From DAISJM01 sp036821485 (GTDB lineage Bacteria; Verrucomicrobiota; Kiritimatiellia; CAIQIC01; JAGNIJ01), in NCBI GenBank assembly GCA_036821485.1, contig DAISJM010000010.1:1-64000 (forward strand): DNA of 64,000 nt, read 5' to 3'. The number at the start of each line of letters is the position of its first letter. Position 1 is the stretch's first letter. The notes beneath the pieces are model-generated. The model saw only the letters and a list, made by a program, of their open reading frames with translations, ran no database searches and was not told the origin of the DNA. Below are positions 1-7,881 of this stretch, one piece after another. Position numbers and translations under genes: made by a program.

Positions 1-2
1 TG

Positions 3-3000
3 GCGCAGTCGATTGGCACACCCGTTGAGGGCAATGAGTTTACTGCTCGCGCCAGGATCCGAGAGGAGCGGCCTGACATCATTCTCACGAACTACAAGCA
101 ATTGGAGTTCATGCTGGTACGCTCTGCAGACCGTCCGTTGTTCACCCCAGCCCTCCGCTTTCTTGTGCTGGACGAAATCCATAGCTATCGCGGGGCTCTT
201 GCCACCGAGATTGCCTGCCTGATCAGGCGGCTGAAGGCGCGATGCCAGTTGAAGCCTGGGGACATGCGCTGCATCGGCACGTCAGCAACGGTTTCTGAGG
301 GAGCTGGCGGAGATGAGGCGTTGGTGGCGTTTGTCCGATGTCTGTTCGGCGAGGAATTCAGTGTTGCAAGCATTCTTGGCGAGGAGACCATCGCTCGAGT
401 GGACAAGGGCGCTGCGTATACGCCGCCTCTTCCGAAGCTAGATCCAATCGAATTGAACGACTTTCCCGTGGACGATGCCCTCAAGATTCTCGCGCTTGCT
501 CAGCGGATAACAGGAAAGGAGCCGCCTCAAGAGGGTGCGCTTGCGTCAAAGGTGGCGGCCATGCTGGACGGCAACCGTGTTGTTGGGGTTCTTGAAGCGG
601 CATGTGTTCAGCCGTATTCCCTCTTGGAGCTTGCCGCGAAGGTTCGCGAATCGATTCCTGCCGCCAAGGATATCGATGACACATCCCTGCAGGCGCTGAT
701 CGAGGCCTACTTGTTGGTTGGCAGCACGGGCAGTGATGACGATCCGCCCATTCTCCGCCCGAAATTGCACACCTTCTTCCACGGCGTCTATGACGTGGGG
801 CTGTGTATGAATCCTGCGTGTCGGACTCTCATACGCGACGGCTCAGATCAATGCCACAACTGCGGCAGTGTCGTGCGTCCTGCTGTGCTCTGTCGAACCT
901 GCGGCCAGGACTTCGTCAAGGTGCGGTTTCCCGATGATCCCCGCGCCGTTCCTCAGCCAAACGACGACTTCAAGAGCGATGACAAAACGGGGTTCATCAC
1001 CCCTCTGATCCATCTGGAAGCTGGCGATGACGGGGATGACGATGACAGCGGCGAGGAGAAGCCCAAGAAGCGGAAAGGCTCCGCGCATGACAAGCTTGTG
1101 GACGAGTGGGTTTGTCACAGGTGCGGCATGGTGCATGAGAAGGAGCCGGAGGCTTGCGGGCATTGTGGCAGCACATCCGCGTTGACCGTTCAGAAGGTGC
1201 TCCGCGGCAGGGGGAATACCTGCCCCGTCTGTAACAGCACCTATACCAGAGGCGATATACTAACGCTGCTGAGATCTGGCATTGCATCGACCAACTCTCT
1301 CCTGGCAACGCATCATCTTGATCTATTGAGCGGCGAAGATCGAAAACTCATCGTGTTTGCCGACAACCGGCAGGAGGCAGCGCACCAAGCGGGATACATG
1401 GGTGACCGTCACCGCCAGTTCGCAGTCCGGCATGCAATCGAGAGTGTAGTTCGACAGTCCGGGCAAGACGGCATCGGGCTCAAGGATCTGCCCCAGCGAC
1501 TCCTGACGAGATTTCAGGAGATTGGGCTGATTCCCTTGCGGCTCACACAGGACGACAGACGGAAGTGGCTCAGAGCGCTTGAGATCGAGGCCGTTAGCGA
1601 GTTCTGCCGCTCTACCCATCAGCGCGTATCTGTTGAGAATCTGGCGTTGGTCGAGGTCCAGTATGAATTCCTCGGTGACCTCGCCAAGGATCCAGCATTC
1701 GTGGAAGCCTGCAAACTGGCAGGGATCAAGGTTGATGACGGGGCCTTGGTTCTCCGATGCATTCTGGACCGCATGCGTCGTAGCCGGGCTGTTGGGTTCG
1801 ACTTCTTCCAGCGCTATCTGGACCCTGAGCGGGAGCCCTGGGTGTTGTTGGTGGAAGATCCGTACGCGGTTACATTCCCCGAACACGAGCGAAGCCCCGT
1901 CTTCTTCATGTTGGAGCGCAGCGAAGCTGCAAGACACGCGCCAGGTGGTTTCACGTTTCAAGCACTCCACAAGGATACGCCGCGAAGCGGCGGTGCAATC
2001 CTCAAGATAATGCGAGTTGCGGGGATCACGAACGATAGCAAGGCCGACGCGTGGATCAGGGAGTCTGTCCGACTGCTACAGGAATACGAGATTCTGCAAA
2101 CTCCGGCGATCCTTCCGCCCAGAGTAAGGACTGCTATCGGTAGAGGGCGACCTCTCCAGATATCGCCTTCCGTTATCCGCATGGTGCCAGCGCAGAAGGG
2201 CTACAGGTGTCAGAGATGCCAAGTGTGGCGTCCCTATCGGGGGCAAGCCTGCTTCTCGCCGAAATGTCGAGGCGCGTTCTCGGAGCAGAAGGAATGCGGG
2301 GCAGAGACCGAATCGTACTACGTGAAGCTCTACACATCTCAGACACCTAAGAGGATGCTGGTGGAGGAGCATACAGCTCAAATCGATCAGGACCAACGAG
2401 CCAAGCGAGAGATGGATTTCAAGAATGGACGGCTCGACGTACTGGTCTGCAGTCCTACGCTTGAGCTGGGCATAAACATTGGGCCGCTCCTGACGGTATT
2501 GCTGCGAAATGCGCCGCCGACACCCGCGAACTACATCCAGCGTGTTGGTCGAGCAGGACGGCGACTCCGCATAGGATTCGCCTCCACATTCTGCGGCATG
2601 GGGGCTCATGACAGGCACTGCTTTGAGAACCCTCCGTGGCTTGTTCGCGGGGAATTCTCGCCTCCTTCCATTCGAATGGACAATGCCCCCATTCTTGCCA
2701 GACATGTGCGTTCGTTCGTGCTGGAGCAGTTGTCCAAGGAACTGCCCCAACTGATGGGCGATCTGGTCGAGGACTTGGATCAGCCGACTCAGCTCGATCT
2801 GAGCGAAGTGACGCCGCTGCTTAATGAGGTTCGTGAGCAGACAGATCGTCTGTCCAATGCGGCCCAAGGGGTCTTCGATGGTGCTCAGGGTTTGGGCGAC
2901 GAATTTCTCCGGCGCACGATAGATGGGATGCCTGGCGAAACCGAAAGGATACTCAACAACTGGTTCCAGCTGATCCAGCGGTTGCACAAGGAGTTTGAGG

Positions 3001-4619
3001 AGTATCGCACGATTACAGCCGATCGTCAGGCCAAGCAGAAAGCTGCGGCTCGCGAGCGGGCGTATCGGGAACTGACGCGAAATCAAAACACAGCCTACAT
3101 GCTGAACTACTTGGCGAATGAGGGCTTGCTTCCCTCCTACCAGTTCCCCACAGACACGTTCTCTCTCGAACCCGGCGTGAATGACACGCCGACGCTTCGC
3201 CGTCCCGCATGGATCGCCTTGTTTGAGTTCGCGCCGGGGAATCTCGTATACGCGAACGGTCACAAACTGAAAAGTATCAGGGCTTTCTTCGAGGGCAGGA
3301 ACAAAACCTCAACCAGCGCAAGCGGGGGAACCCTTGAGGCTTCGGGTCGGGTCAGAGGATACTGCTTCTGCGACAAATGCGGATTCGCAACCGAGGATGC
3401 TCGCAACACCTGTCCAGTGTGCGGGGAGCAGGTCTCGGATCGCTTCAATGTGGCGTTCATAGAGTCATTTGAGGCGGAGCAGTCCACACAAATCACGTCT
3501 GCCGAAGAAGGCAGAGAGCGCGCCTACTTTCAAAGAAAAGAGCACCTCATCGCAGAGACGGGCACAAGTGTAGAGATATACCCATATCCGTTCTCGCAGT
3601 TGGAGTTGTGCAACAAAGCAAAGATCCTGGTCACGAATTGGGGGCGACGACCGTCGTTCAACGTCGATGGCGAGAGGTTCGATCTCTGTCCAAGCTGCGG
3701 CAAGCACAGACCCAGCTCCCTCACAGACAAGAGGCGAGCAGCGTGGGACACAGACCATGCCAAGCGATGCAGCGGACAGATTTCGCCCTACATCCTTGGT
3801 TACGAGTTTTCTGCGGATGCGTTGGTGCTCCCCATGCCTGGACGCCTCGTGCCTCAAGAATCAAGCGAGGTTTTCGCACGAACATTGGGTAGCTCGCTGG
3901 TGGCTGGAGCCGTTGAGCTTCTTGAGGTCGAGCCCGATGAGGTGGCCTTCTTCTATCACAACGCCCCTGGAGGGGGTGTTGAGATTGTGTTCTACGAGAC
4001 CATGCCAGGCGGCGCGGGTTATCTCCGAAGGCTTGCAGCCTCACTTCCGAAATGGGCGGCAGTATCCATGTCTCGGCTCTTTGACCACGACTGCGCCAAG
4101 GCATGTTATCGGTGCTTGAAGAGCTATAGGAATCAGCCGTTCCACGACAAACTTGATAAAAACGCAATCGGTGACGTGCTGTTTCAGCTCTCGAATGCCG
4201 AGATGATCGGTGCCATTCACAGCGCCACGCGGAGCGATGGCATACGGCAAAGTACCAGATGGGTCGATGCAAACACAAAGCCTCCCACGCAAGACACTGT
4301 GATCGAGAGACGCCTGCTTGGTGCAATTCAGCAGCGCGGCAGACTGCCCGATCCCGTCGCGCAGCGTGAATTCCATTCTCAGTCGGGATTGCTCACCATT
4401 GCCGACTTCGCGTACGAGGACGAGAAGATCGCAATATACTGCGACGGCTTTGCCTATCACGGCAGTAAAGAAGCCCTCGCGACAGATGCGGAGAAGCGCA
4501 ATACGCTTCAGGCGCAGGGATGGGCTGTGCTGACTTTCTGGGGCAAGACAATCCTCAAGTATCCGGAAAGGTGCGAAGAACAGATCTGGCGAGCATTCGA
4601 AGCTAGACGACGCACTTGA
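3..4619 (+). CDS. DEAD/DEAH-like helicase with DUF1998 and C-terminal Vsr/DUF559-like nuclease domain (5' partial)
   Basis: The reading frame is open to the window edge, so the N-terminus and Walker A motif are missing; the visible part is about 1,538 codons. The sequence shows the motif II box DEIH (nt 171-182), motif III GTSAT (nt 276), a helicase C-terminal half with CSPTLELGINIG (near nt 2452) and the motif VI RVGRAGRR (nt 2541-2564). There are several Cys4 zinc ribbons (near nt 800-930, 1110-1240, 2210-2310, 3363-3430 and 3688) and a DUF1998-type cysteine cluster CAKACYRCLKSY (nt 4092). The last ~75 residues (ADFAY, then AIYCDGFAYH, nt 4401-4460, then GW.VLTFW) resemble the Vsr/DUF559 nuclease fold. 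DUF1998 helicases occur in DISARM, Druantia and related phage-defence loci and in MrfA repair helicases. A translocase/nuclease acting on DNA is a fair family-level reading; a defence role is inferred from the island and the nuclease next door. Confidence 0.85.
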   Translation, partial: AQSIGTPVEGNEFTARARIREERPDIILTNYKQLEFMLVRSADRPLFTPALRFLVLDEIHSYRGALATEIACLIRRLKARCQLKPGDMRCIGTSATVSEGAGGDEALVAFVRCLFGEEFSVASILGEETIARVDKGAAYTPPLPKLDPIELNDFPVDDALKILALAQRITGKEPPQEGALASKVAAMLDGNRVVGVLEAACVQPYSLLELAAKVRESIPAAKDIDDTSLQALIEAYLLVGSTGSDDDPPILRPKLHTFFHGVYDVGLCMNPACRTLIRDGSDQCHNCGSVVRPAVLCRTCGQDFVKVRFPDDPRAVPQPNDDFKSDDKTGFITPLIHLEAGDDGDDDDSGEEKPKKRKGSAHDKLVDEWVCHRCGMVHEKEPEACGHCGSTSALTVQKVLRGRGNTCPVCNSTYTRGDILTLLRSGIASTNSLLATHHLDLLSGEDRKLIVFADNRQEAAHQAGYMGDRHRQFAVRHAIESVVRQSGQDGIGLKDLPQRLLTRFQEIGLIPLRLTQDDRRKWLRALEIEAVSEFCRSTHQRVSVENLALVEVQYEFLGDLAKDPAFVEACKLAGIKVDDGALVLRCILDRMRRSRAVGFDFFQRYLDPEREPWVLLVEDPYAVTFPEHERSPVFFMLERSEAARHAPGGFTFQALHKDTPRSGGAILKIMRVAGITNDSKADAWIRESVRLLQEYEILQTPAILPPRVRTAIGRGRPLQISPSVIRMVPAQKGYRCQRCQVWRPYRGQACFSPKCRGAFSEQKECGAETESYYVKLYTSQTPKRMLVEEHTAQIDQDQRAKREMDFKNGRLDVLVCSPTLELGINIGPLLTVLLRNAPPTPANYIQRVGRAGRRLRIGFASTFCGMGAHDRHCFENPPWLVRGEFSPPSIRMDNAPILARHVRSFVLEQLSKELPQLMGDLVEDLDQPTQLDLSEVTPLLNEVREQTDRLSNAAQGVFDGAQGLGDEFLRRTIDGMPGETERILNNWFQLIQRLHKEFEEYRTITADRQAKQKAAARERAYRELTRNQNTAYMLNYLANEGLLPSYQFPTDTFSLEPGVNDTPTLRRPAWIALFEFAPGNLVYANGHKLKSIRAFFEGRNKTSTSASGGTLEASGRVRGYCFCDKCGFATEDARNTCPVCGEQVSDRFNVAFIESFEAEQSTQITSAEEGRERAYFQRKEHLIAETGTSVEIYPYPFSQLELCNKAKILVTNWGRRPSFNVDGERFDLCPSCGKHRPSSLTDKRRAAWDTDHAKRCSGQISPYILGYEFSADALVLPMPGRLVPQESSEVFARTLGSSLVAGAVELLEVEPDEVAFFYHNAPGGGVEIVFYETMPGGAGYLRRLAASLPKWAAVSMSRLFDHDCAKACYRCLKSYRNQPFHDKLDKNAIGDVLFQLSNAEMIGAIHSATRSDGIRQSTRWVDANTKPPTQDTVIERRLLGAIQQRGRLPDPVAQREFHSQSGLLTIADFAYEDEKIAIYCDGFAYHGSKEALATDAEKRNTLQAQGWAVLTFWGKTILKYPERCEEQIWRAFEARRRT

Positions 4620-4650
4620 CGCCTGTGCACACGTGCGAGAGGTGGTGGAG

Positions 4651-5376
4651 ATGACCACGCTCCGCATCTCCGCCAAGAATCTGGGCCAGTTGTCGCTCTT
4701 TGGATTCTGTCCTCGTTGTTTCTGGTTCCAGTGCAAGATGGGATTCAGGACGCCCTGGTCGATCTTCCCTGGCGTCTTCTCCTCCTTCGACGCGTTCCAG
4801 AAACGAGTCGTCCACGGGTTCTTTGAAAAGCACGGCAACCTTCCGCCTTGGTTAGGTGCTCTTGCGAATCTCGGCACTCCCGTTCCTGTCCCGCATCACT
4901 CAAAGTTCCGATACCACGACAAAGGCATGGACATTCTCCTGACCGGAATGCCTGACGAAATGCTACGGCTGCCCAATGGATGGCTGCATATCCTGGACTA
5001 CAAGACGGCGAGGTACACGGAGGGACAAGATAGACTACTCCCAATATATCGCACTCAACTAAACGGCTACGCCCTGATTGCAGAGAGGCTAGGCATGGGG
5101 AAAGTCGCGGGGCTGGCGCTGGTATATTTCGAGCCGCAGACTGATGTTGAGAACGAGAATGCTGGCGAAGCAGTGAAGAAGAAGGGGTTCGATTTGGGAT
5201 TCCGAGCAACAGCCGTTCCAATCGATTTGGATTTGGAGACCATCCCGCCATTGCTCAGGAAGGCGAGGGAGCTGTTCGACTTGCCGGAAGCACCTGGAGG
5301 CAAGGACGGGTGCAAGGATTGCGAACTGCTCGCCCGGCTTCTGCAGGTTGCAGGTCGGAGAACTGTCACCACCTGA
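4651..5376 (+). CDS. Cas4-like PD-(D/E)XK nuclease
   Basis: The protein is 241 residues from the ATG at 4651, which follows a GAGAGGTGG ribosome site; a GTG at 4633 is possible. The core reads TGMPDEMLRL, HILDYKTAR, then YRTQLNGYAL, the D...(D/E)xK...Q pattern of the RecB/Cas4 nuclease superfamily, with DYK as the E/DxK motif. Cysteines at both ends, CPRC near residue 20 and GCKDC near the C-terminus, match a Cas4/AddB-type iron-sulfur clamp. It starts 31 bp after the helicase stop on the same strand, so the two are probably co-transcribed. A helicase/DUF1998 protein followed by a Cas4-like nuclease suggests a two-gene DNA-degrading module. The substrate is unknown. Confidence 0.8.
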   Translation: MTTLRISAKNLGQLSLFGFCPRCFWFQCKMGFRTPWSIFPGVFSSFDAFQKRVVHGFFEKHGNLPPWLGALANLGTPVPVPHHSKFRYHDKGMDILLTGMPDEMLRLPNGWLHILDYKTARYTEGQDRLLPIYRTQLNGYALIAERLGMGKVAGLALVYFEPQTDVENENAGEAVKKKGFDLGFRATAVPIDLDLETIPPLLRKARELFDLPEAPGGKDGCKDCELLARLLQVAGRRTVTT

Positions 5377-5420
5377 AGAGGAGAAAGGGCCTAGTTCCCG
5401 AAGCCCGAGGGGACCCACCT

Positions 5421-5440
5421 CCATAAGGGATCCCTTATGG
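5421..5440. repeat. Perfect 20-bp palindrome between convergent genes
   Basis: The 20 bases from CCATAAGGGA to TCCCTTATGG are a perfect palindrome with no loop. It lies 45 bp after the nuclease stop and overlaps the TAA stop of the convergent small gene at 5435. There is no T tract on either side, so a classical intrinsic terminator is not supported. It could be a two-way transcription barrier in RNA or a protein-binding site. Confidence 0.6.
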
Positions 5441-5695
5441 AACCTTCTGGGGAGGGGGTCTCAGGAAAGCCAGGAGATCATCTCTGAGCTGCATCCAATT
5501 GTCTTCGTTTGCTACCTCTAGCTTGGGCAGGATGTATCCCCTCATCACAAGCAAATCGAACTCGTCCTCCGAGATAACATTCTTTCTCGCGAGCATCTTG
5601 GCGAGGTCGTCAACTCGAATGCAGTGAGCATAGGCTTCCTTGGGCAGTGCCCTGGCGTCCTTCTCCGTTCTCTCTTCGTCTGTCGTGTCATTCAT
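5435..5695 (-). CDS. Small acidic protein of unknown function
   Basis: An 86-residue protein with an acidic N-terminus (MNDTTDEERTEKD), a predicted helical middle (RVDDLAKMLARKNVISEDEFDLL) and a short proline-rich end. It has no signal peptide or membrane segment. Its start overlaps the end of the small membrane protein gene at 5688 by 8 bp, which points to translational coupling in one minus-strand unit with that gene and perhaps with the recombinase further upstream. I do not recognise a family. Confidence 0.55.
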   Translation of the reverse strand: MNDTTDEERTEKDARALPKEAYAHCIRVDDLAKMLARKNVISEDEFDLLVMRGYILPKLEVANEDNWMQLRDDLLAFLRPPPQKVP

Positions 5696-5909
5696 TCTGA
5701 TTTCCTATCTGTTGAATCCGCTGTTCTTGAGCGGTCGCCTTGGCACTGAGCAGATGGCTGAGTGATTTGAAGTACGCCCGGTCACAAGTCAGCGCCGCTC
5801 GCTCTGTTTGTAACTGTCGAATCCTGCGAGTCCACCGAGTTGACTGCAGCGAAGCCCCAATCATCGCTCCTAACAACATGGCCATGGCAATTGAGATAGT
5901 GTCAGTCAT
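5688..5909 (-). CDS. Small single-pass membrane protein
   Basis: About 73 residues from the ATG at 5909, which has GGAGG in the mRNA just upstream; a TTG at 5951 would add 14 residues. One hydrophobic segment near the N-terminus (ISIAMAMLLGAMIGASL) is followed by a basic, Gln-rich predicted coiled helix (RRIRQLQTERAAL). The layout resembles small membrane-anchored spanin- or holin-like and toxin-like proteins, but no family is recognised. It overlaps the next small gene by 8 bp. Confidence 0.5.
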   Translation of the reverse strand: MTDTISIAMAMLLGAMIGASLQSTRWTRRIRQLQTERAALTCDRAYFKSLSHLLSAKATAQEQRIQQIGNQNE

Positions 5910-6037
5910 GACAGAGCTTCTCGCCTCCTCCCCAAAGAATTCCACAAACAACGGGTTCTGGGATACCTGCTGGAACGTGGTTTGCGGAATAGCCCCGTCC
6001 GCCTTTCTTGCCGACAGGGGATTTCGGAGTATCCCTT

Positions 6038-6616
6038 CTACACCACCGCCCCATTCGCGAGCGCCGATTCGAAGGCCCGGTCAACATACGCACTGCTGAT
6101 TGTCAGGTAGACCATTGTGTTCTGGATGTTTCTGTGCCCCAGGCGCTGCTGGATGACTTGGATGGGAACTCCGCTGTTCGCCAGATGCGTTCCGAGACTA
6201 TGCTTGAGGATGTGAGGGTGCCTCTTCTGCTCAGGCAATCCTGCTTCCTCTGTCAGCCCCTGAAAGATGCGGAAGAACTGACTGCGGCTGACGGGCGTTC
6301 CCTTGCGGGAGACGAACAGGTGGGGGTCGGCGTTCTTTGGGCGTTGTCTCAACCAGCCTTTGATCGCTTTCACCTCGTCTTGAGCGAGTTGTTGCCAGTT
6401 AGAGATGCTCCCTTTACCCCTGACACAGCGGATGTTTCCCGCCTCCAGATCGATGTTTTCTGTCGTAATGTTGCATAACTCATGCGCCCTCAAACCATGG
6501 CGATAGGCGAGGAGGATCATGCAGTAGTCTCGTGGACTCTGCCGTTTCGCCTTGTCCAGCAGGGCTCTCAGCTCGTTGTGAGTCAGGAATTGGATGGTCT
6601 CTTGGCGCTTGCTCAT
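6038..6616 (-). CDS. Core-only tyrosine recombinase/integrase
   Basis: A 192-residue catalytic domain from the ATG at 6616, which has GGAGG 8 nt upstream; the longer open frame to 6715 looks like non-coding leader. Catalytic landmarks are R43 (HGLRAHEL), K68 (RGKGS), H135, H161 (LGHRN) and the nucleophile Y170 (TMVYLT). The HxxR box reads HILKH, so the usual second arginine is lysine 138. The N-terminal SAM-like core-binding domain and arm-binding domain of full-length phage integrases are absent. Such short recombinases are known for inversion or site-specific switching (FimB-like), and some lineages do have Lys at this place. It may act on this island or on a local switch. Confidence 0.85.
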   Translation of the reverse strand: MSKRQETIQFLTHNELRALLDKAKRQSPRDYCMILLAYRHGLRAHELCNITTENIDLEAGNIRCVRGKGSISNWQQLAQDEVKAIKGWLRQRPKNADPHLFVSRKGTPVSRSQFFRIFQGLTEEAGLPEQKRHPHILKHSLGTHLANSGVPIQVIQQRLGHRNIQNTMVYLTISSAYVDRAFESALANGAVV

Positions 6617-6770
6617 ATCGGGAGCCTCCAATCGAATGCAACGAATCAGTTGAACTGTTGCATCACATTGCGCCGTGGACGGAGGGGTGTCGTCAAGGCC
6701 CTTCGGACTCCGCATAGCAGCTGGGCGTCTCAGCGAAGGTAGGAGTCAGAGCTTCGGCGGCTGCACCTGG

Positions 6771-7847
6771 CTAGTCCGCCCCCCCAACAAGCAGATGAAT
6801 GCGGGCTGCCTCGTCCGCACCATGCCCGGCCAACTCGATTTTGCCGCTCTGCCCCTTAAGCAAGTCGGGGAACGAAGCCTTTCCCCGTCCAAGGACGACT
6901 CCGGATGAAGACAAACTCTCGAACTCAACGGCAACGGTGGTGGGGTGCCCACCCATTGTCTTCCACCCATGGAATGTCATGGTTCCGGAGTAGCCCCAAG
7001 GTTCCTTCTCCCAGTTCCCGAAAGAGAAGCATCCAGTCAGATCTCTGATGTACGGTTCTGCATACTCCACTGATATGGAAGCCGAACCCCCTCCGAGAAC
7101 CTGTGTTCCGCTCTTCATCTTTGCAGCGAGAGACAGCGCGACGACCACAACCGCCGCCCCTCCAAGAATAGACAGAACGAACCGAAGAGGCGGAGGGCGA
7201 CCCATGAACTTCGAGACAGCCCAAATAGTAAGAGGCATTGCCAGCGCGGCAAAGATGGTGGCCATTACGATCCGGCCAATTACGGACATTTCCGTCAAGA
7301 CGGCGCAGACCACCATCAACAACCAGAGCGGACTTGAGAGAAGTAGCAGCAAGATTCCCTCACCAAGGTGTCTGGCAGCCTGATCCGCACCCTCTGGTAC
7401 TATCACTGAGCCGCCGCAGGTCAGGCACTGTACTGTTTCGCCTGGGCAGGAGAACCCCTGTAGAGATGTGCCGCAATGAGGGCAGGCAAAAGACACCTGC
7501 TTTCGGCTAGGCGGTGAATTCTGGGCGGGGATAGGAGTGGAGAGTTGTTCCGCAGCAGCCTGGGCTTTCTTGATCGTGAGCAGTCTCTCCTTCTCCCTCA
7601 CCTCCTGCAACTTTGCTGTCTTTGCCACTAGACACGAAAGGCAGAGCGCCCCGCTGGTTTCGACGACAGCGCCACACTGCGGGCACGTGTTAGAGGCGTT
7701 AGGCGCGGGATCAGCAACGACCGGAGTACTGTTCGGTACTGTGATTGGGATGCCGCAATTGACGCACTTGATGGTGCTTCCCGCGCCACGGTCGTCGATT
7801 ACGTGGCTCTTTCTACATGCAGGACACTCGAAGTATATGTCTTCCAC
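6771..7847 (-). CDS. Zinc-ribbon membrane protein of unknown function
   Basis: A 358-residue protein. The N-terminal half has three CxxC zinc-ribbon units: ECPACRKS with KCVNCG, TCPQCG with CLSC, and ACPHCG with QCLTCG, separated by a charged helix (KLQEVREKERLL). Three hydrophobic segments follow (near residues 165-185, 190-210 and 222-242), then a C-terminal beta-rich domain of about 110 residues (CFSFGNWEKEPWGYSGTMTF, HPTTVAVEFESL). Predicted topology puts zinc ribbons in the cytoplasm with an outer domain. It lies 35 bp downstream of the Sel1 gene on the same strand, so the two are probably co-transcribed. No function can be assigned. Confidence 0.72.
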   Translation of the reverse strand: MEDIYFECPACRKSHVIDDRGAGSTIKCVNCGIPITVPNSTPVVADPAPNASNTCPQCGAVVETSGALCLSCLVAKTAKLQEVREKERLLTIKKAQAAAEQLSTPIPAQNSPPSRKQVSFACPHCGTSLQGFSCPGETVQCLTCGGSVIVPEGADQAARHLGEGILLLLLSSPLWLLMVVCAVLTEMSVIGRIVMATIFAALAMPLTIWAVSKFMGRPPPLRFVLSILGGAAVVVVALSLAAKMKSGTQVLGGGSASISVEYAEPYIRDLTGCFSFGNWEKEPWGYSGTMTFHGWKTMGGHPTTVAVEFESLSSSGVVLGRGKASFPDLLKGQSGKIELAGHGADEAARIHLLVGGAD

Positions 7848-7881
7848 TCAGACGCCTCACTATCTATCCAGGACGTCGGAT

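Noticed and set aside
2076..3263. 395-residue minus-strand frame inside the helicase gene
   Set aside because: Antisense shadow of a clear helicase sequence; Arg/Leu-rich composition, no motif, no ribosome site.
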